Assembly (NCBI GenBank): GCA_945787595.1
Contig: CALZJV010000084.1
Coordinates: 1-14,223, forward strand
Length of the DNA: 14,223 bases
From: an uncultured Desulfobacterales bacterium
Lineage (GTDB): Bacteria; Desulfobacterota; Desulfobacteria; Desulfobacterales; JAFDCJ01
Direction: 5' to 3'
Positions within the stretch are counted from its first letter, which is position 1; every line of letters starts with the position of its first letter. A program made the position numbers and the translations under genes. This document shows, one piece after another, positions 5,516 to 12,863 of this stretch. The notes below the pieces were generated by a model that made no database searches, was not told the DNA's origin, and saw only the letters and a list, made by a program, of their open reading frames with translations.

Positions 5516-7129
5516 ATGGCCACTTGCGGCGAGAAGATTGTTGAGCTTATCGAGGCATACGGAATCGATACTGTTTTCGGCATTCCGGGTGTCCACACGC
5601 TGGAATTGTACCGCGGGCTGTCGGGGTCTAAAATCCGGCACGTCACTCCTCGGCACGAACAGGGAGCGGGATTTATGGCCGACGGATATGCGCGGGCTGC
5701 GGGGAAACCAGCGGCTTGTTTCATCATTACCGGTCCGGGCATGACCAACATTTTAACTGCCATGGGGCAGGCCTATGCCGATTCTGTTCCCATGCTGGTG
5801 ATTTCAAGTGTGAACAATACGGAGCATCTGGGCATGGGCCAGGGGCGCCTGCATGAATTGCCCTTTCAACGCAATCTTGTTTCCGGGGTTGCGGCTTTCA
5901 GCCACACCTTGATGCGGCCAGAGGAACTGCCCGAAGTATTAGCCCGGGCGTTTACGGTGTTCCGCAGCCAACGTCCGCGGCCGGTTCATATTGAGATCCC
6001 GATCGACGTTCTGGCAATGTCGGCGGATTCTGTCGCAAGTGTTCTGCCGATCATTCCGGATCGGTCGGGACCGAACTCGGCTGTCATCGAGCACGCAGCT
6101 GAAATATTGCGATCCGCCAAAGAACCAATGGTATGGTTGGGCGGGGGCGGCAGAGATGCCGCCGATGAGTCCATAAGGTTAATCGAATTTCTGGATGCGC
6201 CGACGGTTAACACCTCCAACGGTTCGGGGATACTGCCGACAAGCCATCCCCTATGTGTGGGCTTAAATATCGGATTTGGGGTTGTGGCGGACGCATTAAA
6301 GCAGGCGGACGTAGTGCTGACTGTGGGGACGGAAATCAGTGAGACCGATACGTTTATTGACGGGCTTAAATTCGAGTTCAACGGAAAATTGATTCGGATC
6401 GATATCGACCCCGGCCAGTTGTCGAGAAACTGGCCGGCAGATCTGGCCATTATGAGCGATGCCCGATTGGCCCTGGCGGCATTGAACCGGGCCCTGGGAG
6501 TACCACCTGAAACAAAGCCTTCACCGGATTCAGATGGCGCGAGAAGGACAGCAGAATTGCGCAGGTGGGTGAAAGAAAGCTGGTGGCCGGAATGTGCACC
6601 TCAGAAGCGCATTATGGACACCATCCGGAAGGCTTTACCGCGGGTGATCATTGTCGGTGATTCTACCCAGCTGATATACAATGCCCTGCACTCGCTTGAA
6701 TGCAGCCGGCCGCGATCCTTTTTTCATTCGGCCACCGGTTTCGGAACATTGGGGTATGCCTTGCCGGCAGCCATTGGTGCCAAACTGGCCAAACCGGATC
6801 GACCTATAGCAGCAGTGATCGGCGATGGCGGGATACAGTTCACATTGGCCGAGCTAGCATCCGCCGTTGAGGCCAAGGCCCCGGTGGTTGTGCTGCTCTG
6901 GAACAATGGCGGCTACGGAGAAATCAGAAGATGTATGCGGACCAGGGAGATTTCTCCTATCGGCACCCAGACCTACACACCGGATTTTCTGGCTATCGCA
7001 AAAGGGTTCGGTTGCCTGGCTGAGCGGGCCACCGGGGTTGAGCATCTGCACGAATTGCTGCAGGCAGCGAATCAGGCCGAGGTACCGACCTTGATTGAAA
7101 TTAGAGAAGACGCCGAATTTGAAAAATAA
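5516..7129 (+). CDS. ThDP-dependent 2-oxoacid decarboxylase, AruI-like (candidate 2-ketoarginine decarboxylase)
   Basis: A 537-residue thiamine-diphosphate enzyme of the acetolactate synthase/decarboxylase superfamily. The N-terminal PYR domain carries the catalytic glutamate Glu48 in RHEQGAGFMADGYAR. A central domain follows at about residues 190-320. The C-terminal PP domain has the ThDP/Mg motif, GDGG at 436-439 and NN at 463-464. The opening stretch FGIPGVHTLELYRGL and HEQGAGFMADGYAR closely resembles, from memory, AruI, the 5-guanidino-2-oxopentanoate (2-ketoarginine) decarboxylase of the Pseudomonas arginine transaminase pathway. That enzyme makes 4-guanidinobutyraldehyde. The nearby guanidinobutyrase-type enzyme supports this assignment independently. 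A generic acetolactate-synthase-like activity is the alternative. The superfamily is certain and the AruI assignment probable. Confidence 0.82.
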   Translation: MATCGEKIVELIEAYGIDTVFGIPGVHTLELYRGLSGSKIRHVTPRHEQGAGFMADGYARAAGKPAACFIITGPGMTNILTAMGQAYADSVPMLVISSVNNTEHLGMGQGRLHELPFQRNLVSGVAAFSHTLMRPEELPEVLARAFTVFRSQRPRPVHIEIPIDVLAMSADSVASVLPIIPDRSGPNSAVIEHAAEILRSAKEPMVWLGGGGRDAADESIRLIEFLDAPTVNTSNGSGILPTSHPLCVGLNIGFGVVADALKQADVVLTVGTEISETDTFIDGLKFEFNGKLIRIDIDPGQLSRNWPADLAIMSDARLALAALNRALGVPPETKPSPDSDGARRTAELRRWVKESWWPECAPQKRIMDTIRKALPRVIIVGDSTQLIYNALHSLECSRPRSFFHSATGFGTLGYALPAAIGAKLAKPDRPIAAVIGDGGIQFTLAELASAVEAKAPVVVLLWNNGGYGEIRRCMRTREISPIGTQTYTPDFLAIAKGFGCLAERATGVEHLHELLQAANQAEVPTLIEIREDAEFEK

Positions 7130-7222
7130 ATATCTCAGCGGTCTCCGCGGTGAATGGATTTTTCTTTTGTATTTATGTCCAGGAGAGTGATTGATAAATC
7201 CCTAAAATATTTGGGGGAAGGT

Positions 7223-8302
7223 ATGAACATTCCGGCAGACAAGTTTAAAGTATTGCTTTTGGAGATCTTGAAGCATGGCGGCAGTGATGAGTATGAAGCT
7301 GAAATCGTCGCCGACCATTTGATTCAGGCCAATTTGCGCGGGCATGACAGTCACGGGGCAATGATGGTCAGCTGGTACATGGCCTGGGTCAAAGAGGGTA
7401 ATCTCAAGCCCAACACGCCCGCCGGGAAAGTCAAAGACGAGGGTGCCTTCCTGGTTTTTGACGGTCATCGGGGTTATGGCCAGCGGACCGCCCGGGAGGC
7501 CCTGGGTGCCGGCATCATACGCTGCCGGGAAATCGGCATCGCAACTGTGACGCTCAAGGATTCAGGCCACATCGGACGCCTGGGAACCTACGGAGAACAG
7601 GCTACGGAGGCCGGTCTGGTATCACTCCATTTTGCGAATGCCCACGATTTCCCCCTGGTGGTGGCTCCTGTGGGCGGCAAAAAGCCTCTCTTTATGACGA
7701 ATCCCATCTGTTTTGCCATGCCGGGGACGGATAAGACCGCACCGATTGTAATGGATTACGCAACCAGCAGCATGGCATATGGCAAAGCAGAAGTGTATAT
7801 GAACAAAGGAATCCCTGCGCCCCTTAATTCAATCGTAGACCACGAGGGCCGACCCACCACGGATCCGAAAGTTCTATTTGAGGAGCCATATGGTAGTTTG
7901 CTGCCGTTCGGCGGGCATAAAGGTTACGGTCTGATGATTTTCTGCGAACTCCTGGCCGGCTGCCTGAGTGGTGGCGGGCCGGTGAATACATACGGGCAAG
8001 AATCAACCGGAACTGTCAACAACCTGTTTTCGATTCTGATCGATTCATCCTGTCTGGTGGATCAGCCTCGGCTTCAGGGACTGGTGGACGGACTGGTGGC
8101 CTATACAAAGGCATGCCCGCCGGTAAACCCGGATCAACCGGTGATGATGCCGGGAGATATAGAGCGGGCGACTCTTGCGGAGCGGCAAAAATCAGGTATT
8201 CCAGTTGATGATAATTCATGGGCAGCGATACTCAAGGCATGTGATACAGTGGGGTTTTCTCAACAATCAGCAGAGGCGTTCATTAAGCAAAGCCCTTCGT
8301 GA
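7223..8302 (+). CDS. Ldh_2-family (malate/L-lactate-type) NAD(P)-dependent dehydrogenase
   Basis: A 359-residue member of the Ldh_2 family, which includes ureidoglycolate, sulfolactate, malate and 2,3-diketogulonate dehydrogenases and the imine reductase DpkA. Diagnostic segments are NLRGHDSHG (residues 38-45, active-site His44), KDSGHIGRLGTYGE (His116), the NPICFAMPG stretch, and GGHKGYGL (230-237). I chose ATG 7223, preceded by the G-rich GGGGGAAGG, because family proteins begin about 40 residues before RGHDSHG. An in-frame ATG at 7154 would add 23 residues unlike the family and lacks a good ribosome site. Such enzymes usually oxidise a 2-hydroxy acid to a 2-oxo acid. Beside an AruI-like decarboxylase, oxidation of argininate to 2-ketoarginine is an attractive but unproven role; reduction of a cyclic imine is an alternative. 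Confidence 0.86.
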   Translation: MNIPADKFKVLLLEILKHGGSDEYEAEIVADHLIQANLRGHDSHGAMMVSWYMAWVKEGNLKPNTPAGKVKDEGAFLVFDGHRGYGQRTAREALGAGIIRCREIGIATVTLKDSGHIGRLGTYGEQATEAGLVSLHFANAHDFPLVVAPVGGKKPLFMTNPICFAMPGTDKTAPIVMDYATSSMAYGKAEVYMNKGIPAPLNSIVDHEGRPTTDPKVLFEEPYGSLLPFGGHKGYGLMIFCELLAGCLSGGGPVNTYGQESTGTVNNLFSILIDSSCLVDQPRLQGLVDGLVAYTKACPPVNPDQPVMMPGDIERATLAERQKSGIPVDDNSWAAILKACDTVGFSQQSAEAFIKQSPS

Positions 8303-8349
8303 ATAATGGTAAAAGCCGTCTTATGGATTATAATTGCCTATAATAAGGG

Positions 8350-9636
8350 ATGATGATTAAAATGAGCGCCGCAGACAATTTAATCCTGCCGCCAATGTAC
8401 AGGGTTCGGCAGAAATTATCCGTGCCACCGGCAGTGGACGTAACAGCAGAGATTGAACGCGAATGGATCAAAATAAAAGAACGGATCAATATTGCCGGCG
8501 AGGCACGCGTAGCCGTGGGAGTCGGCAGCCGGGGCATCGCCAACCTGGTTGAGGCAGTCCGCGCGGTGGTGGCGCATCTAAAAGCGGCCGGCACGCAACC
8601 GTTTATTATTCCTGCAATGGGTTCCCACGGCGGCGCGACTGACGAAGGACAGATTCAGGTGTTATCCCATCTCGGGATCACCGAAGAGGCTGTTGGTGCG
8701 CCGGTCGTGGCGACCATGGACGTTCAGCCCATGGGCGCGGTGGATGGCATTCCCCTTTTCCTGGACCGACTGGCCTTTGAAGCCGACGGCATTGTGTTGA
8801 TCAATCGCGTGAAGCTGCACACCGACTTTTCCGGGCCCACCGAAAGCGGGATCATCAAGATGATGGCCATCGGACTGGGCAACCAGGTTGGAGCGGATCA
8901 CTATCACCGGCTGGCCGTGGTGCGCGACATGTATGAGATATTCAATCGCGCCGGTATGGCCCTGATTGAGCAGACCAATTTTTTATTCGGCGTCGGGCTT
9001 GTTGAAAATCAGAATCACCAGGCGTGCATAGTGAAGATGGTGACAGCCGGTATGCTTCCGAAAGCTGAGGAAGAACTGCTCACCAAAGCCAGAGAATACT
9101 TTCCCAGACTTCCACTGGATGACGTCGACCTTTTAATCATCGATGAAATCGGTAAAAACATCAGCGGCAGCGGTATGGACCCCAATGTGACCGGCCGCGT
9201 ATCGTCCCCTTTTGTTCAAAAACCGCCGGGCCCCAATGTTACGCGGATCTTCGTGAGAGATTTGACGGGGGCCAGCGAGGGCAACGCCATCGGAATCGGC
9301 GATGCCGATTTCACCACTTGGCGGCTGGTCGAAAAGATCGACCTGCATAAAACCGCGATGAATTGCGTCACAGCGTGCGGACCGGAAGGCGGGCGGATAC
9401 CCCTCAACTATAACACAGACCGGGAGGCAATTGCGGCCGCCCTGATGACCATCCGCCCCTACACGCTGGAGGATTTGAAAATCGTGCACATCAAAAATAC
9501 ACTGGAACTCGGAATAATAATGGTTTCCCAGGGTTGCCTTGCGGATCTGGAAGCCAGGCCGGATGTTTCCATCGATCGTGAGAATATTCAATTGGAATTT
9601 GATTCACATGACAACCTTATATCAAAATTGGAATGA
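8350..9636 (+). CDS. LarA-like (DUF2088) protein, candidate 2-hydroxy-acid racemase/epimerase
   Basis: A 428-residue protein with a lactate-racemase-type N-terminal domain. GSRG (59-62), MGSHGGATDEG (His93), RVKLHTDFSG (His157), SGIIKMMAIGLG (Lys170) and GADHYH (His184/His186) line up in order with the residues that hold the nickel-pincer cofactor in LarA. A C-terminal FVRDLTGASEGNAIGIGDADF block is typical of this longer DUF2088 branch. LarA homologues are known to act on several 2-hydroxy acids. The position after an Ldh_2 enzyme suits a racemase that lets one dehydrogenase use both stereoisomers. Maturation would need LarB/C/E, which are not in this window. Three in-frame ATGs (8350, 8353, 8362) follow AAGGG at 8345-8349; 8362 has the most plausible spacing (12 nt). 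The family is sure and the activity inferred. Confidence 0.82.
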   Translation: MMIKMSAADNLILPPMYRVRQKLSVPPAVDVTAEIEREWIKIKERINIAGEARVAVGVGSRGIANLVEAVRAVVAHLKAAGTQPFIIPAMGSHGGATDEGQIQVLSHLGITEEAVGAPVVATMDVQPMGAVDGIPLFLDRLAFEADGIVLINRVKLHTDFSGPTESGIIKMMAIGLGNQVGADHYHRLAVVRDMYEIFNRAGMALIEQTNFLFGVGLVENQNHQACIVKMVTAGMLPKAEEELLTKAREYFPRLPLDDVDLLIIDEIGKNISGSGMDPNVTGRVSSPFVQKPPGPNVTRIFVRDLTGASEGNAIGIGDADFTTWRLVEKIDLHKTAMNCVTACGPEGGRIPLNYNTDREAIAAALMTIRPYTLEDLKIVHIKNTLELGIIMVSQGCLADLEARPDVSIDRENIQLEFDSHDNLISKLE

Positions 9637-9661
9637 ATATCACAGATTAGAGTTTACGAAG

Positions 9662-9794
9662 AAATAAGTTCACAATTTTAGGCGTTGAGGCGTCCGATTG
9701 GCAAGGCGCGAAAACGCAGGAATATCTGGATATTCCGAGGGTTCGCAACGCAGCCAAGCGGGATGTATCGGCGCATAAAATGTGAAGTTATTTT
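9662..9794. repeat. Long imperfect palindrome between convergent operons
   Basis: The centre is perfect: GGAATATC (9719-9726), TG, GATATTCC (9729-9736). Outward, TCCGATTGGC on the left matches the complement of GCCAAGCGGGA on the right. The ends AAATAAGTTCACAATTTTA and TAAAATGTGAAGTTATTT mirror each other with small gaps, giving about 130 bp of cruciform or hairpin potential. It sits just past the LarA-like stop codon and downstream of both converging operons. It could act as a bidirectional transcription barrier or be a dispersed palindromic repeat; no T-run marks a standard terminator. Confidence 0.6.
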
Positions 9795-9857
9795 TGAGTG
9801 AGCCCTCAGCCTCTCGAGGTATCTATGCTGTCAAAAATGTCTTATCGGGATAAAGGG

Positions 9858-9923
9858 AAAGGCTTAAACACATCTCAATTTATGTGATAAAAGATGCCGA
9901 CAAATGGATATGGTTTAGCCTTT
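9858..9923 (-). terminator. Possible 3'-end stem structure of the transporter operon
   Basis: AAAGGCTTAAAC (9858-9869) is complementary to GTTTAGCCTTT (9913-9923) with one bulged base. An inner stem CACAT (9869-9873)/ATGTG (9882-9886) lies inside. The structure spans the stop codon of the last permease gene at 9915-9917. It is AT-rich with only a broken T-rich tail on the minus strand, so it may be a weak terminator or 3'-protective fold. Confidence 0.3.
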
Positions 9924-10739
9924 CCACTTTCTTTTGGAATATCGCCGCAGCATCTCAGTGGAGAACAGCAGAAGTACCGAAAAAATGATCAACAGCGACG
10001 CCACTGCTGAAATTGTCGGATTGATCGACACCCGGATGCCGTCCCACATTTGCTTTGGTAATGTCACGGTTCTACTTCCGCTGATAAAGATTGCAATTAC
10101 GACCTCATCAAAAGAAGTAATAAATGCAAACAAAGCCCCCGTAATGACGCCTGGTCGTATCAAAGGGAAAGTCACTTTTATGAACGTCATCAACCGGCTG
10201 GCGCCCAGACTGAGAGCGGCCCGCTCCAGGGTGATGTCAAAGCCCTGCAGGGTCGCCGTCACATTCACGACCACAAACGGCAGTGCCAGGCAGGTGTGCG
10301 CCATCACCAGCCCCCACATGGATCCGATCAAATGAAGTTCGGAAAAAAAGTAATACAGAGCAACCCCCACAATAATAAATGGAATGATTAAAGGCGACAG
10401 CAATAGGCCGTAAATCAGTTTTTTCCCTTTAAAATTTCCGCGCACGAGGGCCAGCGAAGCCAGTGTCCCGAAAAACGTTGCACACAGCATGGTAAGTATG
10501 CCCACTTTGAAACTGAGAAGGGTTGCCGAAATCCAGGTTCGACTGCCGAAATAATCGGCGTACCATTGCAGTGAAAATCCCTGGGGCGGAAACTGAAGGA
10601 ATCGCGCAGAACTAAAGGAGATCGGGATAATCACGAATATGGGAAGAATTAGAAATAAAAAAATAATAGCGCACAGAAGATAGAGAAGCCATTTTCCGGA
10701 GAAAAATTTCGGGCTGCCCGTCTGATTTGCGTCCATCAT
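9915..10739 (-). CDS. ABC transporter permease, PotC-like
   Basis: A 274-residue inner-membrane permease of the binding-protein-dependent family. About six membrane segments are visible, near residues 17-39, 72-97, 107-131, 141-160, 196-218 and 246-263. The cytoplasmic EAA loop that contacts the ATPase reads LERAALSLGASRLMTFIKVTFPLI (170-194), given here as its key residues E172, A174, G179 and P192. Length and arrangement match PotC of spermidine/putrescine importers. The start lies 1 nt after the preceding permease's stop codon, indicating translational coupling. ATG codons at 10739 and 10736 are adjacent and either may be used. It is the last gene of the four-gene importer operon and converges on the catabolic operon. 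Confidence 0.9.
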   Translation of the reverse strand: MMDANQTGSPKFFSGKWLLYLLCAIIFLFLILPIFVIIPISFSSARFLQFPPQGFSLQWYADYFGSRTWISATLLSFKVGILTMLCATFFGTLASLALVRGNFKGKKLIYGLLLSPLIIPFIIVGVALYYFFSELHLIGSMWGLVMAHTCLALPFVVVNVTATLQGFDITLERAALSLGASRLMTFIKVTFPLIRPGVITGALFAFITSFDEVVIAIFISGSRTVTLPKQMWDGIRVSINPTISAVASLLIIFSVLLLFSTEMLRRYSKRKWKG

Positions 10740-10740
10740 T

Positions 10741-11670
10741 TCATCCGATTTGTTCTAATTTAAAAAAGCGGGTATAAATAAAGAAAAATACGGCAGTGGC
10801 CAACAGCAGCAACAGGGCCAGTACTGCCCCAAAGCCCCAATTCAGTAATGAACTGACCTGCTCTTCTATCAGCATCGAGAGCATAATATCTTTTCGTCCG
10901 CCCAGAAGCGCAGGGGTGATGAAAAATCCCAGGGAATATATGAAAACCAGGAGGCATCCGGCACCAATGCCCGGCAGGCTGAGGGGCAAATAAATACGGA
11001 TGAAAGCCTGAAATTTGCTGGCCCCCAGACTGCCGGCCGCCTGCAGCAGCCCACGCTCGATGCCTTTCATCACGCTGAACAGAGCCAATACCATGAAGGG
11101 AGTCATCATCTGGACCATCCCGACATTTACGGCAAAGGTTGTATAGAGCATCTTTACCGGTTGATCAATGAGCTCCAGATAGATGAGGATCTGGTTGATG
11201 ATCCCTTTTCTGCCCAACAAAACCATCCAGGCATAGGTCCTCACCAGCAGGCTGGTCCAGAACGGAATTAGAACCAGAATCATCAGGAGATTGCGTGCTC
11301 GTTCGGATACCACCGTTAAAAGGTAGGCAATGGGGTATCCGATCAGAAGGGCGGTAAGGGTAACCGTAAAGCTGATCTTAAAGGTAATCCATAGAACTTT
11401 GAAAAAAACCGGATTGTCTAACAAATGAACCAGGTGTTCTAAGGTCGGTGCCGGGTCAAAGACACTTTTCGATAGAAACAGGGAGATCGGGAAAATGAAA
11501 ACGACTGCCAGAAAAAAAACACTCGGTGTGATGTAAAACCATCCGAATTCAGTGGGCACTTTTGAAGACCACATTTTGGTGTATCGCCTATTTGCTGTTG
11601 TTTTGGAGTGACCCACTTGGAACTCTTGTCTTTGTTTAGCCTTGATTATTTTAAATTCCAGACCCTCCAC
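10741..11670 (-). CDS. ABC transporter permease, PotB-like
   Basis: A permease of up to 309 residues with about six membrane segments, near residues 45-67, 93-118, 127-148, 178-200, 231-255 and 275-299. The EAA-type loop is GLLQAAGSLGASKFQAF, followed by IRIYLPL (207-230). It pairs with the next gene as the transmembrane heterodimer of a polyamine-type importer. The start is uncertain. The longest frame begins at a GTG (11670) lying in the loop of a 10-bp hairpin with no Shine-Dalgarno. ATG 11574 (residue 33, MWSSKVPTEFGWF) begins close to where family members start and is a good alternative, giving 277 residues. Only 42 nt separate the GTG from the binding-protein stop codon. Confidence 0.88.
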   Translation of the reverse strand: MEGLEFKIIKAKQRQEFQVGHSKTTANRRYTKMWSSKVPTEFGWFYITPSVFFLAVVFIFPISLFLSKSVFDPAPTLEHLVHLLDNPVFFKVLWITFKISFTVTLTALLIGYPIAYLLTVVSERARNLLMILVLIPFWTSLLVRTYAWMVLLGRKGIINQILIYLELIDQPVKMLYTTFAVNVGMVQMMTPFMVLALFSVMKGIERGLLQAAGSLGASKFQAFIRIYLPLSLPGIGAGCLLVFIYSLGFFITPALLGGRKDIMLSMLIEEQVSSLLNWGFGAVLALLLLLATAVFFFIYTRFFKLEQIG

Positions 11671-11685
11671 CGATAGAGGGCCTGG
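11658..11685 (-). promoter_or_regulatory. Intercistronic hairpin between binding protein and permease genes
   Basis: On the minus strand CCAGGCCCTC pairs with GAGGGTCTGG across an 8-nt loop: 10 bp including one G-U pair in RNA. It lies 27 nt after the binding-protein stop codon. Such hairpins are known in other ABC operons to protect the upstream binding-protein mRNA or thin out read-through to the permeases. No T-run follows, so protection or attenuation is likelier than full termination. Confidence 0.5.
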
Positions 11686-11712
11686 GGTTTGAGTCAGGTT
11701 TCAGCAAGGGGC

Positions 11713-12750
11713 CTATTTCAATATCCAGCTTTTCCACCTCTCGGTGATCTCCTTGTCTCGGTCAGCCCACCACGCGGCTTTGGGCACCCAGGTCATTCCC
11801 GCATAGTTGGGGGAGGACGGCACACGCTCAGCAATGGCTTTGGGCATATGTTCAAAAGCTTTTTTATTAATGGGGCCGTATTGCATCAGGGTGTTGAATT
11901 CAGCCTGCGGTTTGGCGCGAGTAGTATAGGCGATAAACTGCATTGCTTCCTTAACCTTCTTGGAGCCCTTTAGAATGACAAGCCATTCCGGATTCACGCT
12001 GGCCTGGTTAAACGATATGCCTGCCGGAATGCCGTCTTTTATGATATTGGCGATTCTACCGCTGTAAGCATAAGTCATATCAACTTCCCCGTCGGTCATT
12101 AGTTGGGCCGGCTGTGCGCCTTTGGTCCACCAGACCGCGATATGCGGTTTGATCTTATCCAGGCTTTTGAAGGCACGATCCACATCCAGCGGATAAAGTT
12201 TGTCCATGGGCACGCCGTCGGCCAGCAGAGCGATTTCAATCATGTCATAGGGGCCGTTAAAAAGCGCACGGGCCCCTGGAAATTTTTTAACATCCCAAAA
12301 ATCCGCCCAGGATTTCGGATAGTTGTCGCCCGGATATTTTTCAGTATTATAGGCAAGAGCCCCGCCCCAGAGTTCGATGCCGACTGCATGGGAATGCACC
12401 GCCTCAGGCAGCAGGTCGGTTTTATCGATGACCGTATAGTCCAAGGGCTCGAACAATCCTTCCTTCATCCCCTTGTGCAGCATTCGGTCTTCGATATCCA
12501 CCACATCCCACTCAATATTACCGGTATCCACCATGGCTTTCATTTTAGCAAAATCGGCATAGGAGGTGACGATGACTTTGATGCCGGTCTCCTTTTCAAA
12601 TGGTTCGATCATTGCTTTGACAATGGCCTTCTCATAGGTCCCGCCCCAGGAGCAGAGAACAATTTCCTTATCCGCGGCATAAACCGTGCCGGTGAACAGC
12701 AAAACGAAGGTAATAAAACAGAATACGAGTCTCTTCATGTTTGGTGTCAT
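11713..12750 (-). CDS. Periplasmic solute-binding protein, PotD/PotF-like
   Basis: A 345-residue extracellular solute-binding protein of the spermidine/putrescine-binding group (COG0687 type). The N-terminus MTPNMKRLVFCFITFVLLFT plus GTVYA|AD is a standard signal peptide with likely cleavage after residue 25. The mature start has IVLCSWGGTYEKA, and WGGALAYNTEKYPG with KSWADFWDVKKFPG marks the family's hinge and lobe segments. No lipobox cysteine is present, so it should be free in the periplasm. AGGAGG (12756-12761 on the opposite strand) ends 5 nt before ATG 12750, fixing the start. It delivers substrate to the two permeases encoded downstream. Family members bind polyamines and other cationic or small organic ligands. 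A guanidino compound is inferred from the neighbouring catabolic genes only. Confidence 0.9.
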   Translation of the reverse strand: MTPNMKRLVFCFITFVLLFTGTVYAADKEIVLCSWGGTYEKAIVKAMIEPFEKETGIKVIVTSYADFAKMKAMVDTGNIEWDVVDIEDRMLHKGMKEGLFEPLDYTVIDKTDLLPEAVHSHAVGIELWGGALAYNTEKYPGDNYPKSWADFWDVKKFPGARALFNGPYDMIEIALLADGVPMDKLYPLDVDRAFKSLDKIKPHIAVWWTKGAQPAQLMTDGEVDMTYAYSGRIANIIKDGIPAGISFNQASVNPEWLVILKGSKKVKEAMQFIAYTTRAKPQAEFNTLMQYGPINKKAFEHMPKAIAERVPSSPNYAGMTWVPKAAWWADRDKEITERWKSWILK

Positions 12751-12755
12751 TTTGG

Positions 12756-12761
12756 CCTCCT
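12756..12761 (-). promoter_or_regulatory. Consensus ribosome binding site of the binding-protein gene
   Basis: AGGAGG on the minus strand, 5 nt before the ATG at 12750. It is the strongest correctly placed Shine-Dalgarno in the window and fits the high abundance usual for binding proteins. Confidence 0.8.
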
Positions 12762-12800
12762 TTTAGATAAATAAGTTAATAAACATGCTGCAGTTTTAGC

Positions 12801-12814
12801 GATCACCTCCTTTC
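12801..12814 (-). promoter_or_regulatory. Orphan 14-nt anti-anti-Shine-Dalgarno sequence
   Basis: On the minus strand GAAAGGAGGTGATC is the full complement of the canonical 3' end of bacterial 16S rRNA (GATCACCTCCTTTC). No start codon follows at normal distance: the next ATG (12784-12786) is 19 nt after GGAGG and opens only a 7-codon frame ending at 12763. It lies in the 113-nt gap between the ATPase and the binding-protein gene, so it may act as a ribosome standby or loading site. Confidence 0.45.
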
Positions 12815-12863
12815 AATATCGAAGTTTCTAATCACAGCTCTCACGTACCTTGCTGTACTGATA

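Noticed and set aside
7154..7222. Upstream ATG at 7154 as start of the Ldh_2 dehydrogenase
   Set aside because: The extra 23 residues are unlike family N-termini and the G-rich ribosome site sits before the ATG at 7223.
8329..8344. Two perfect TATAAT hexamers before the LarA-like gene as an internal promoter
   Set aside because: No -35-like hexamer is found at 16-18 nt upstream of either and neither has an extended -10, so a promoter is not supported by sequence alone.
12801..12814. A fragment of a 16S rRNA gene, since the plus strand equals the 16S 3' end
   Set aside because: Only 14 nt match and nothing before or after them resembles rRNA; an extended Shine-Dalgarno on the transcribed minus strand explains it better.
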